The translations under genes were made by a program, and so were the position numbers. A model generated the notes under the pieces. That model made no database searches. It worked only from the letters and a program-made list of their open reading frames with translations, and was not told where the DNA came from. A stretch of 10,011 nucleotides of DNA, from the NCBI GenBank assembly GCA_026999335.1, contig JALTPW010000610.1:1-10011 (forward strand), written 5' to 3'. This document shows, piece after piece, positions 1-6,315 of the stretch. Origin of the DNA: Chromatiales bacterium. Its GTDB lineage: Bacteria > Pseudomonadota > Gammaproteobacteria > SZUA-152. Position 1 is the first letter of the stretch. Each line of letters begins with the position of its first letter.

Positions 1-1
1 T

Positions 2-280
2 GTTAATAACGACATGCCCAGTGTCGTGACGGCGGCCCGGCTCATGGGGACTTCCGCTCAGCGGGGCGTGCCGGGTTCGCTGATACGCAAGTTACCGCTG
101 GGTTTTAAGACAATGGGTTTCGATACACACACCCAGTTTGAGCAGCTGGCGCTGGATGCTGAGCAGTTGGGTGACGGCGAACATGCCCTGGGACAGTTGG
201 CGGAGTTGATGCAGAATTGTACGGTGTGTCACACGATGTATCGTTTTGAAACGGCTGCATCGCTGCAAGAGACACAGTGA
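2..280 (+). CDS. Class II (c'-type) cytochrome c, C-terminal part
   Basis: Probable periplasmic electron carrier with one covalently bound c-type haem. The reading frame is open from base 2, with no stop upstream inside the window, so the start and any signal peptide lie outside. A CTVCH haem-attachment motif (CxxCH) at 218-232 lies about 16 residues before the stop. This C-terminal placement is typical of cytochrome c'/c556 (class II), unlike class I cytochromes, where it is near the N-terminus. Preceding segments LPLGFKTMGFDTHTQFEQLA and LGQLAELMQNC look like the last helices of the four-helix bundle. About 93 residues are visible against roughly 130-160 for the family. The internal ATG at 14 is unlikely to be the true start because it would delete most of the bundle. 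The patatin gene follows 45 bases downstream on the same strand and could be co-transcribed. Redox partner unknown. Confidence 0.72.
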   Translation, partial: VNNDMPSVVTAARLMGTSAQRGVPGSLIRKLPLGFKTMGFDTHTQFEQLALDAEQLGDGEHALGQLAELMQNCTVCHTMYRFETAASLQETQ

Positions 281-325
281 TGGCGTGAATCTTGGAACGT
301 GTCTGCATAAACGACGGGGAGATCG

Positions 326-1297
326 ATGAAGGATTCCGGTAGTGATGTGAGCGATAGTTCTGTGGCAAGAAAGACCGTTTCCCTGGTGCTTGGCAGTGGC
401 GGTGCCCGGGGCATGGCGCATGTCGGCGTGATCGAATATCTGCTCGATCAAGACTATGACATTCGTTGTATTTCAGGGGCCTCCATCGGTGCGCTGGTGG
501 GGGGTATTTATGCCACCGGCCGGCTGGATATTTTCCGCGACTGGCTGTTGGCGCTGAGCAAGACCGACGTGCTGCGCTATCTGGATTTTTCCTTTAGTGG
601 CACGGCGCTGTTTCGTGGCGAGAAGATCATCGATGCCCTGCGTGGACTGGTGGGCGAACATCTCATTGAAGATTTGCCGGTGACCTACACGGCCGTGGCG
701 ACCGATGTGGAGCGGCAGAAGGAGGTGTGGATAGCGGATGGCCCGCTGTTTGATGCGATTCGCGCCTCCATTGCCGTGCCGACGATTTTTACCCCATATC
801 ATTACCGGGGCATGCGGCTGCTCGATGGGGGGCTGCTGAATCCGGTGCCCATTGCGCCGACGTTGAAGGAGGTGACGGATCTGACCATTGCGGTCAATCT
901 GAACGCGGTCAGTGTGAATCATTCAGTACACAAACCGCCACATAAACCAGCGCACAATGCGCTTGGAAGAAAAGGTGTGACGGCGCCGCCCGCGGGTATT
1001 GTTGAGGCCTATCATCGACGCATCAGCGGTTTTCTGGATGAGCTGCAGCAGAGCTTCAGTGATCTGGCTTTCCGCTCGTCGACGGCTGATGACCTGGGTT
1101 TGTTCGATCTGCTGAACAATTCCTTTGAAACCATGCAGAACGCGATTACCAATATCAAACTGGCGACCTATTCGCCGGACGTAGTGATCGAGATTCCCCG
1201 CGAAACCTGCAAGGCCCACGAATTTTACCGTGCGCGTGAGCTGGTCGAGGTTGGCTATGAACGGGCTGCGGAGGGAATGGCGCTGGTTGATCACTGA
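326..1297 (+). CDS. Patatin-like phospholipase / serine hydrolase (RssA-like)
   Basis: A 323-residue single-domain patatin (alpha/beta hydrolase with a Ser-Asp dyad), expected to hydrolyse lipid acyl esters; the actual substrate cannot be read from sequence. Visible motifs in order: the glycine-rich oxyanion loop GSGGARG (23-29); the nucleophile elbow GASIG (51-55, Ser53); RASIAVPTIF (146-155), usual in bacterial patatins; and the DGG motif (167-169, Asp167). All catalytic residues are present. No signal peptide or membrane segment is evident, so it is probably cytoplasmic or peripherally membrane-bound. The tail after about residue 200 (His/Pro-rich, then helical) is less typical and may be a lid or regulatory part. 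The ATG at 326 has GGGGAG at 316-321, 4 bases upstream. The cytochrome c gene ends 45 bases before it. The family also includes NTE-like and RssA-like proteins; the short length favours the RssA-like group. Confidence 0.92.
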   Translation: MKDSGSDVSDSSVARKTVSLVLGSGGARGMAHVGVIEYLLDQDYDIRCISGASIGALVGGIYATGRLDIFRDWLLALSKTDVLRYLDFSFSGTALFRGEKIIDALRGLVGEHLIEDLPVTYTAVATDVERQKEVWIADGPLFDAIRASIAVPTIFTPYHYRGMRLLDGGLLNPVPIAPTLKEVTDLTIAVNLNAVSVNHSVHKPPHKPAHNALGRKGVTAPPAGIVEAYHRRISGFLDELQQSFSDLAFRSSTADDLGLFDLLNNSFETMQNAITNIKLATYSPDVVIEIPRETCKAHEFYRARELVEVGYERAAEGMALVDH

Positions 1298-1303
1298 AAA
1301 TAC

Positions 1304-1325
1304 CGTTGTTCCGGGTGGAACGACG
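1304..1325 (+). terminator. Small hairpin just after the patatin gene
   Basis: A 9-base-pair stem (1304-1312 with 1317-1325, one G-U pair, loop GGGT) starts 7 bases after the patatin stop. It is not followed by a T run, so it may protect the mRNA 3' end or assist Rho-dependent termination instead of acting as a classical intrinsic terminator. Confidence 0.35.
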
Positions 1326-1525
1326 TGAATACCGGTTAAAAACGCCTTGTGCATTGAACGCCCGCAGGGTGGGCAGAGCGAGTCATCCAGAGATAAGGAG
1401 GTATACAGCCATTATCCTCGCCTGTGCGGGAATGACAGTATGCCAAGCCTCTCAAGCTTAAGTCAGTACATTCGCTTTGGATGTGTTATTTAAGATTAGG
1501 ATTGCGCGTGTTCTGTTATCGGTAT
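1326..1525. other. Gene-free spacer between convergent genes
   Basis: No convincing gene, RNA gene or promoter was found. Two repeat-like scraps are visible. GCAGGGTGGGCA at 1364-1375 matches 11 of 12 bases of one arm of the palindrome at 6319-6330. 1411-1436 resembles a decayed copy of the dispersed palindrome with core ATTCCCGC...GCGGGAAT, with the right arm GCGGGAATGAC intact and the left arm degenerate. Confidence 0.5.
1411..1436. repeat. Degenerate REP-like palindrome
   Basis: The right half TGCGGGAATGAC fits the ATTCCCGC-N-GCGGGAAT type of dispersed palindrome common in proteobacteria. The left half (ATTATCCTCGC) carries mismatches and an extra base. The family assignment is from memory, and only one copy is in the window. 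Confidence 0.3.
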
Positions 1526-1565
1526 TATTAACCCGGCAACAATATATGTCGTTGCCGGGTTAATA
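1526..1565. terminator. Strong 15-bp hairpin between convergent genes
   Basis: A perfect inverted repeat: 1526-1540 pairs with 1551-1565 (core AACCCGGCAAC / GTTGCCGGGTT) around a 10-base loop. It lies after the + patatin gene and after the - fisR gene, so it can fold in transcripts from either side. The flanks are A/T-rich but lack a clean T run on either strand. Bidirectional terminator is the likeliest role. Confidence 0.55.
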
Positions 1566-1567
1566 TT

Positions 1568-1598
1568 GCTGCAAGGTGGGTTTCATCCGCCTTGCAGC
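1568..1598. terminator. Second tandem hairpin, 9 bases from the fisR stop
   Basis: A 12-pair stem: 1568-1579 with 1587-1598 (GCTGCAAGG / CCTTGCAGC at the base, one T-G pair), loop GTTTCAT. On the + strand it is followed by CTATATTTT, a modest U tract. On the - strand it is the first structure after the fisR stop codon and is followed by AATATT. It probably terminates transcription from both sides together with the hairpin at 1526-1565. Confidence 0.55.
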
Positions 1599-1606
1599 CT
1601 ATATTT

Positions 1607-2929
1607 TCAGTCAATTTTCAGTCGTTTGATGTGGCGATACAGAGTGCGTTCACTGACATGAAGCAGCTGTGCCGCGCGTGCACGGTGGCCATCGCATTGT
1701 GTCAGTGCATCCAGCACCATCTGTTCGGTGAGACGCCCACGGCGCTGAATCAGGTGCTCAATGGCTTGTCGTGCCTTCTCTTGCCCGTTGCTGAAGATGT
1801 TGCCGTCTTCCAGCACGATGTGCGTCGGGGTCAGGCTGTCGTCACAGGCGAGGATAACGGCACGCTCGATGGTGTTGCGCAGTTCGCGGATATTGCCGGG
1901 GAAGTCGTGTTTCAGCAGTTTGTCGATGACCTCACTGGACAGCGGAATGTGACGCCCGTCCTCGGGTTGGTTGGTGAGGAAGTGTTCGGCCAGGGCGATG
2001 ATGTCTTCACGGCGGTTGCGTAGCGGTGGGATGTGAATGGGAAAGGCGGACAGGCGGTAATACAGATCCTGACGGAATTGGCCTTCGGCCACCATTCGCT
2101 GCACGTCGCGGTTGGTGGTGGCGATGATGCGCACGTCGATGTTGATGTATTCATTACCGCCGATGCGGCGAATAGTGCCGCTTTCCAGTGCGCGCAGCAG
2201 CTTGGTTTGCAGCGACAGGGGCAGTTCGCAGACCTCATCGATGAACAGCGTGCCACCATTGGCGGCCTCAAACAGGCCGATCTTGCAGCTGTTGGCGCCG
2301 GTGACAGCACCTTTCTCAGCGCCGAACAGTTCGCTTTCGATGAGATTTTCATCCAGCATGCCGCCGTCCATGATGACGAAAGGCTTGCTGCAGCGCTTGG
2401 AATGGAAGTGGATGTATGCGGCGACCTTTTCCTTGCCAACACCGCTTTCGCCCCGCAGCAGTACGGCGGACTGGGTGGGGGCGACGCGTTGCAATAGGTT
2501 GCTCATTTGCAGGAAGGCCGGTGAGCGGCCCACCAACAGGCCAGCGTTTTTGCCCGGCTGTAACAGTACCCGCACATATTTGCCGATGTACATGACTTCA
2601 CCGTCGTCATCGACAATGGGCATGGCTTGCAACTGTACATATTCCTCGTTATTGTCTTTGTCGTAATGAGCATGGATGACTTGGCACGGCTTGCCGGTGC
2701 TGAGAACCTCTTCCAGCGGGCACCGCTCCTCGTGCTGGCTGCAGGGGGCGTTGGCGTGGTGGGAGACTTCGTAGCAGTGCCGGTCAAGCAAATCGTCATT
2801 TTCGACGCCATAGTGGTTCCGATAGGCACGGTTGGCGGCAAGGATCTTGTAATCCCTGTCGATGATCACAAAGGGTTCGGGCAGGATATCGATGATTTGT
2901 TCGCAGTTGGGTTTCTTGGTCGTCAGCAT
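1607..2929 (-). CDS. fisR: FisR-type sigma-54-dependent sulfur-sensing activator
   Basis: Predicted enhancer-binding protein (440 residues) that remodels sigma-54 RNA polymerase in response to sulfane sulfur. Domain order: PAS-like sensor (about 8-125), AAA+ ATPase (about 130-366) and C-terminal Fis-type HTH (about 402-440, RAAQLLHVSERTLYRHIKRL). The sensor has Cys52, Cys63 and Cys70, spaced 11 and 7. As I recall, FisR of Cupriavidus pinatubonensis uses Cys53/Cys64/Cys71 with the same spacing to react with polysulfide. AAA+ motifs: Walker A GESGVGKE (160-167), sigma-54 contact loop GAVTGA (207-212, normally GAFTGA), Walker B GGTLFIDE (225-232), and arginine-finger segment FRQDLYYRL (285-293). 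I chose the ATG at 2929 because AAGGA lies 8 bases upstream, the PAS domain begins right after it, and it gives FisR-like Cys numbering. An ATG at 2998 would add 23 residues, has no SD and would run through dyad sequences. The gene lies downstream of sqr on the same strand, its likely target. Confidence 0.9.
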   Translation of the reverse strand: MLTTKKPNCEQIIDILPEPFVIIDRDYKILAANRAYRNHYGVENDDLLDRHCYEVSHHANAPCSQHEERCPLEEVLSTGKPCQVIHAHYDKDNNEEYVQLQAMPIVDDDGEVMYIGKYVRVLLQPGKNAGLLVGRSPAFLQMSNLLQRVAPTQSAVLLRGESGVGKEKVAAYIHFHSKRCSKPFVIMDGGMLDENLIESELFGAEKGAVTGANSCKIGLFEAANGGTLFIDEVCELPLSLQTKLLRALESGTIRRIGGNEYINIDVRIIATTNRDVQRMVAEGQFRQDLYYRLSAFPIHIPPLRNRREDIIALAEHFLTNQPEDGRHIPLSSEVIDKLLKHDFPGNIRELRNTIERAVILACDDSLTPTHIVLEDGNIFSNGQEKARQAIEHLIQRRGRLTEQMVLDALTQCDGHRARAAQLLHVSERTLYRHIKRLKID

Positions 2930-2951
2930 AGAGGGAATCCTTATCTGTGCG

Positions 2952-3014
2952 CCAGACATTGCCGACAATGGCGCCATGGGCGTCGTCGGTAATGTCATGA
3001 ACTGTCATGTCTGG
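2952..3014. repeat. Nested dyads upstream of fisR
   Basis: Three overlapping inverted repeats: GACATTGCCGAC (2955-2966) with GTCGGTAATGTC (2985-2996), 11 of 12 paired; the perfect palindrome ATGGCGCCAT (2968-2977) inside that loop; and CCAGACAT (2952-2959) with ATGTCTGG (3007-3014). There is also a direct repeat TGTCATG at 10-base spacing near 2993-3009. They sit 23-85 bases upstream of the chosen fisR start, so they could be operators or a folded mRNA leader. Function is inferred only. Confidence 0.5.
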
Positions 3015-3028
3015 AACGTAAGGGCCTG

Positions 3029-3073
3029 CCACAAGACCGGCGTCGACAGGGTATGTTGACGTCGGTCTTGTGG
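3029..3073. repeat. 19-bp inverted repeat in the fisR-sqr spacer
   Basis: 3029-3047 (CCACAAGACC...) pairs with 3055-3073 (...GGTCTTGTGG) around a 7-base loop, with two non-Watson-Crick positions that are G-U in a + strand RNA and C-A in a - strand RNA. It lies about 100 bases upstream of the fisR start. No T run follows on either strand, which argues against an intrinsic terminator. An activator-binding dyad or a processing hairpin is possible. Confidence 0.5.
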
Positions 3074-3255
3074 GTAACCCGGGATGTACTTCGAGATCTT
3101 TCGGTTTAGCGTGTAAAGTCTGCCGGAGCAGCGAAAGCGGGGAGAGTATTCCACCTTTGTCCGCTGGGCGAGAGTGACTATTCACCGAAAAAATGTAAGA
3201 AATAACCTCGATTTTTCGCTGGCGTTCCGATGATTTCGGTATAAGTGCCTTATGC
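3074..3255. other. Spacer between sqr stop and fisR upstream dyads
   Basis: No gene is supported here. Reading the - strand from the sqr stop there is a small stem-loop (CCGA/TCGG, 3226-3238) and later a run of six T (around 3190), but no convincing terminator and no clear -35/-10 pair for fisR. fisR may therefore be reached by read-through from sqr or by a promoter I cannot recognise. Confidence 0.4.
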
Positions 3256-4527
3256 TTAACGTAATTTCTCGATGCCCAGCGCCTTGAGGATGTATTTTTC
3301 GTAGATATTTTCCGTGGTGCCCATTTTCATCTTCTTGATGAAATATTTCTCAAAGGCCACCTTGGCCAGATGTACCCATTTACCCTTCTTCATCCACGCC
3401 ACGTTGCGCGGCGGGATCTGTGGCATGGCAACAAAAGCCACGCCGGTGTCGCCCATGTCGGCCAGACAGATGGCGTTCCAGGTGGCCTCGGCGCTGGGTT
3501 CCTTGTCATCGATGGCATCGCGGATATTGTGTGCCATGGCGCAGACCATGGACTCGATCATATAGCCGGTCTTGGGGGTGCCCGTGGGGATGGGGGTGAC
3601 CTCCACTGGTGGGATGGCGATACAGACGCCTACGGAATAAATATTGCGCCACTTGGGGTTGCGCTGGAACTGGTCGACCTTGACGAAGCCGCGTGGGTTG
3701 ACGAGATCTTCGCCGACATTGGCCACGGCATCCACGCCCTTGAAGGCGGGCAGCATCATGGAAAAGCTGAAGGGTAGCTCGTGTTCCTTAATCATTTCGG
3801 CGGCGTCGTTGTGCTCGGCAACGAACATCCTGCCTTCTTCCACCTTGGTTATTTTGGCATTAGTTATCCAGTTGATGTGTTTGTTGCGCAGTTCGGATTC
3901 CAGCATGCCCTTGGAATCGCCAACGCCACCGAGGCCGAGGTGGCCGATGTAGGGTTCGGGGGTCACATAGGTGATGGGCACCTGGTCGCGGATCTTGCGC
4001 TTGCGCAGGTCGGCATCCATGATCAGGGCAAACTCGTAGGCCGGGCCGAAACAGGAGGCCATTTGCGCTGCGCCGACGACAATGGGGCCGGGGTTTTCGA
4101 GGAACCTTTGCCAGTTCTCATAGGTTGTTTCGGCGTGATCCACGGTGCACACGGAGTGGGTGTAGCCGTTGGGCCCCAGGCCCTCCACTTCATCGAAGGC
4201 CAGCTTGGGGCCGGTGGCGATGACCAGAAAATCGTAGTCGATGACGCGCTCGTCGGCCAGCACCACCTGGTTGTCGTCCGGTTTGATTTCGCTGGCTGCC
4301 ACGGGAATGAAATCGATGCTTTTTTTGGCCAGATAAGGGGCGGGTTTGAACGTGGTGTCGGCGCGGGTGCGCCAGCCGACCGCGATCCAGGGATTCGATG
4401 GCACAAACTGAAAAATGTCTGAATTGGATATGACCGTGACCTGATGTCCCTTGCCGAGAATGTGTTTGATGTCGTATGCGGCGGGTAGGCCGCCGGTGCT
4501 TGCTCCGATGATGACGATGTGCGCCAT
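3256..4527 (-). CDS. sqr: Sulfide:quinone oxidoreductase
   Basis: FAD enzyme (423 residues) that oxidises sulfide to sulfane sulfur or polysulfide and passes electrons to the quinone pool; it acts as a peripheral protein of the cytoplasmic membrane. Visible: N-terminal FAD-binding GASTGG (8-13), a second FAD contact ATGPK (104-108), three cysteines at 127 (SVCTVDHAE), 159 (ASCFGPAYE) and 354 (NAICLADMGD), a cofactor/quinone-site stretch IAIPPVEVTPIPTGTPKTGY (303-322), and a C-terminal amphipathic region (about 384-423, KWVHLAKVAFEKYF) expected to bind the membrane. The cysteines fall almost exactly where I recall the catalytic Cys128/160/356 of Acidithiobacillus ferrooxidans SQR, and flanking motifs also look like that enzyme. 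There is no Tat or Sec signal, which argues against flavocytochrome c FccB. The start ATG has AAGGAG 8 bases upstream. A sigma-54 promoter candidate lies about 75 bases upstream and fisR lies downstream, suggesting sulfur-induced expression. Confidence 0.94.
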   Translation of the reverse strand: MAHIVIIGASTGGLPAAYDIKHILGKGHQVTVISNSDIFQFVPSNPWIAVGWRTRADTTFKPAPYLAKKSIDFIPVAASEIKPDDNQVVLADERVIDYDFLVIATGPKLAFDEVEGLGPNGYTHSVCTVDHAETTYENWQRFLENPGPIVVGAAQMASCFGPAYEFALIMDADLRKRKIRDQVPITYVTPEPYIGHLGLGGVGDSKGMLESELRNKHINWITNAKITKVEEGRMFVAEHNDAAEMIKEHELPFSFSMMLPAFKGVDAVANVGEDLVNPRGFVKVDQFQRNPKWRNIYSVGVCIAIPPVEVTPIPTGTPKTGYMIESMVCAMAHNIRDAIDDKEPSAEATWNAICLADMGDTGVAFVAMPQIPPRNVAWMKKGKWVHLAKVAFEKYFIKKMKMGTTENIYEKYILKALGIEKLR

Positions 4528-4601
4528 GATAGATCTCCTTGTTAAGTGAGTATTGGTTTAGCGGCTAGTAAAGGGCCTGTCAATTGATCCCTGGAAAAAA
4601 A

Positions 4602-4617
4602 AGCATGAAACACGCCA
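4602..4617 (-). promoter_or_regulatory. Candidate sigma-54 (-24/-12) promoter of sqr
   Basis: On the - strand the sequence is TGGCGTGTTTCATGCT, with the invariant GG at -24 and GC at -12 exactly 10 bases apart and a fit to TGGCAC-N5-TTGCW at most positions. A T-rich tract follows. Transcription would start near 4591, giving a leader of about 64 bases before the sqr ATG. Presence of a sigma-54 activator gene next to sqr makes the match more credible than the motif alone. Confidence 0.68.
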
Positions 4618-4640
4618 GTTTTTTCTCTAGGATCACCGGT

Positions 4641-4670
4641 TTGACGCACGACCGTGTGGGGCCGGATAAT
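4641..4670 (+). promoter_or_regulatory. Candidate sigma-70 promoter of the DUF455 gene
   Basis: TTGACG (4641-4646) and GATAAT (4665-4670) are separated by 18 bases, each one base from consensus. A start near 4677 would leave a short leader containing the SD GGGGGAGG at 4687-4694 before the ATG at 4703. The spacer contains an imperfect dyad, CGCACG-AC-CGTGTG (4646-4659). Confidence 0.6.
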
Positions 4671-4702
4671 CCGTTCTTTGCTTACAGGGGGAGGCCTTGG
4701 CC

Positions 4703-5506
4703 ATGACCGTTTCTGATCTGTTTTCTGTCGCCGATGCCTGTTTGATGCTGAGTGAGCCGGATGAAAAAATCGCGCAGACACGCGCTGCGGCACAGCGCTG
4801 GCGGGCGGGCGAGCTGTCGCTGCAAAATGGTGCAGCGGCAACGACCATCGGCGAACCCGGCAGGCCCGGGCGGCCGCGACTGGTATCGCCCCGGCAATTG
4901 CCCCGGCGCAGTCTGCATACCCCGGAGGGGCATGCAGCATTGATTCATGCCATCGTCCACATCGAGTTCAACGCCATCAATCTGGCTTGGGACGCGGTGT
5001 ACCGATTCCGTGATATGCCACGGGCGTTTTATGATGATTGGGTGCGGGTGGCCGACGAAGAGGCCTACCATTTCGGGCTGATGCGCGATCACCTGCACGG
5101 CTTGGGTTTCGACTATGGTGATTTTGACGCCCACAATGGATTGTGGGAAATGGCGCAGAAAACAGCCTTCGATCCGCTGGTGCGCATGGCGCTGGTGCCG
5201 CGCGTACTGGAGGCGCGTGGCCTGGATGTGACGCCAGGTATCATGAAAAAGCTGGCTGCCCACAGTGATCATGCCGCGGTGGCGGTGTTGGAGATTATCT
5301 TCCGCGATGAAGTGGGGCACGTAGAGATCGGCTCGCGCTGGTTTCACTATCTCTGCGTACAGCGGGGTGTCGAGTCGAAGGAAACCTTTCGGCAATTATT
5401 GGATCAATACATGAACGGCCGAAGCAAGGGGCCGCTGCATCGCAGCGCGCGTCTGGCGGCTGGCTTTAGCGAAGATGAACTGGATTATCTGCAAGGGGTG
5501 GGTTGA
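4703..5506 (+). CDS. DUF455 ferritin-like protein (putative di-iron)
   Basis: A 267-residue member of the DUF455 ferritin-like family, probably cytoplasmic. Its reaction is unknown; relatives with this fold, such as MiaE, are di-iron oxygenases. Likely metal ligands follow the expected helical order: Glu88 (HIEF), Glu120 and His123 (DEEAYHF), Glu170 (VLEARGLD), and Glu203 with His206 (RDEVGHVEIG). All look intact. The N-terminal 70 residues, with GEPGRPGRPRLV, are typical of the family. The ATG at 4703 is preferred over the TTG at 4697 because GGGGGAGG lies 8 bases upstream of the ATG. It is divergent from sqr and has its own sigma-70-like promoter. Its stop codon directly abuts the ATG of the lipoprotein gene, so the two form an operon and may be translationally coupled. 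A link to sulfur metabolism is only a guess from position. Confidence 0.92.
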   Translation: MTVSDLFSVADACLMLSEPDEKIAQTRAAAQRWRAGELSLQNGAAATTIGEPGRPGRPRLVSPRQLPRRSLHTPEGHAALIHAIVHIEFNAINLAWDAVYRFRDMPRAFYDDWVRVADEEAYHFGLMRDHLHGLGFDYGDFDAHNGLWEMAQKTAFDPLVRMALVPRVLEARGLDVTPGIMKKLAAHSDHAAVAVLEIIFRDEVGHVEIGSRWFHYLCVQRGVESKETFRQLLDQYMNGRSKGPLHRSARLAAGFSEDELDYLQGVG

Positions 5507-6301
5507 ATGAAGGGTGTAAGCGTGAAGTGCTTGGTGTTGTCTGTTGTGTTGTTGGCGGGTTGTGCCAGTCCGCCGCAAAAGACGGTCGAGGAGATTACTG
5601 CCGAAGAAAATGGCGAGAGCCTGCCGGGAACGGTACTGCTTTATATCATCACCGAGGCGGGGAATGATCAATCTTATACGGCGCGCATGTTTGTCAATGG
5701 CAATTATCTGCACATGGCCGACAGTCGCGCCCCCATGGACTATATCCTGTTCGACCGTAAGGCAAAGGTGATTTACAGCATCAACGCCGATGACAAGACT
5801 GTTTTTGAGATTCATGCCCAGCCGATCGATATCGAGCCGCCCATCCGTATCGATTATGTGGAGGAATCCCAGCCCTCCAGTGCGATTCCCAAGATCCAGG
5901 GTCGTCATGCCATGCACTACCGTTATACGGTGAATGGCGAGCGTTGTTATGACGCGGTGGTGGCGCCGCCCAGCTTTTTACCCGAGGTACGCGAGACGCT
6001 GATAGAGTTTCAGGCGATTCTTGCCGGTGAACATGCCAGCACGTTGGCCAATACGCCGCGCGACATGCTCGATGCCTGTGAGCTGGCGGTGCATGTCTTT
6101 GATGCCACTCGCCATTACACACATGGTCTGCCCATCCGTGAGTGGGGAGCTGACGGCTATCAGCGTTTCCTAAAGGATTACCAGAGGGACTTCAGTGTAT
6201 TGCAAGGGGTGCTGAATCTGCCCGAGGATTACCGGCATTATTCGCTGGATAATCCGTTGCCTGCCGGCGAAGAAACCCGTGAAGTTTCCGCAGGAAGCTA
6301 A
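5507..6301 (+). CDS. Putative outer-membrane lipoprotein of unknown function
   Basis: A 264-residue protein with a lipoprotein signal: basic start, hydrophobic stretch (8-17) and lipobox LAGC (16-19), so Cys19 would be lipidated. The next residue is Ala, not Asp, which favours sorting to the outer membrane. After a Glu-rich linker the protein has a beta-rich part (about 40-150, with MFVNGNYLHM and YILFDRKAKVIYSINADDKTV) faintly like DUF4412-type periplasmic domains, then a helical C-terminal half. Two other cysteines occur in ERCYDAV and DACELA and could form a disulfide. I do not recognise a function. The ATG follows the DUF455 stop with no gap; an alternative GTG at 5522, with AAGGG upstream, would keep the lipobox. 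The product may be peripheral to whatever DUF455 does, or merely coexpressed. Confidence 0.82.
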   Translation: MKGVSVKCLVLSVVLLAGCASPPQKTVEEITAEENGESLPGTVLLYIITEAGNDQSYTARMFVNGNYLHMADSRAPMDYILFDRKAKVIYSINADDKTVFEIHAQPIDIEPPIRIDYVEESQPSSAIPKIQGRHAMHYRYTVNGERCYDAVVAPPSFLPEVRETLIEFQAILAGEHASTLANTPRDMLDACELAVHVFDATRHYTHGLPIREWGADGYQRFLKDYQRDFSVLQGVLNLPEDYRHYSLDNPLPAGEETREVSAGS

Positions 6302-6315
6302 TTTCTGAGGGGGTG

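Noticed and set aside
3029..3073. Intrinsic terminator of sqr
   Set aside because: No T run follows the stem on the minus strand and pairing is weaker on that strand; kept as an unexplained inverted repeat.
3781..4422. Long plus-strand open frame over sqr
   Set aside because: Glycine/valine-rich translation typical of an antisense shadow; SQR with all cysteines is clear on the minus strand.
3256..4527. Flavocytochrome c sulfide dehydrogenase (FccB) or type II NADH dehydrogenase
   Set aside because: No export signal as in FccB, and the SQR cysteines at 127, 159 and 354 with the SQR-type C-terminal membrane region are present.
4697..4702. TTG start for the DUF455 protein
   Set aside because: It lies 2 bases from the SD; the ATG at 4703 has ideal spacing.
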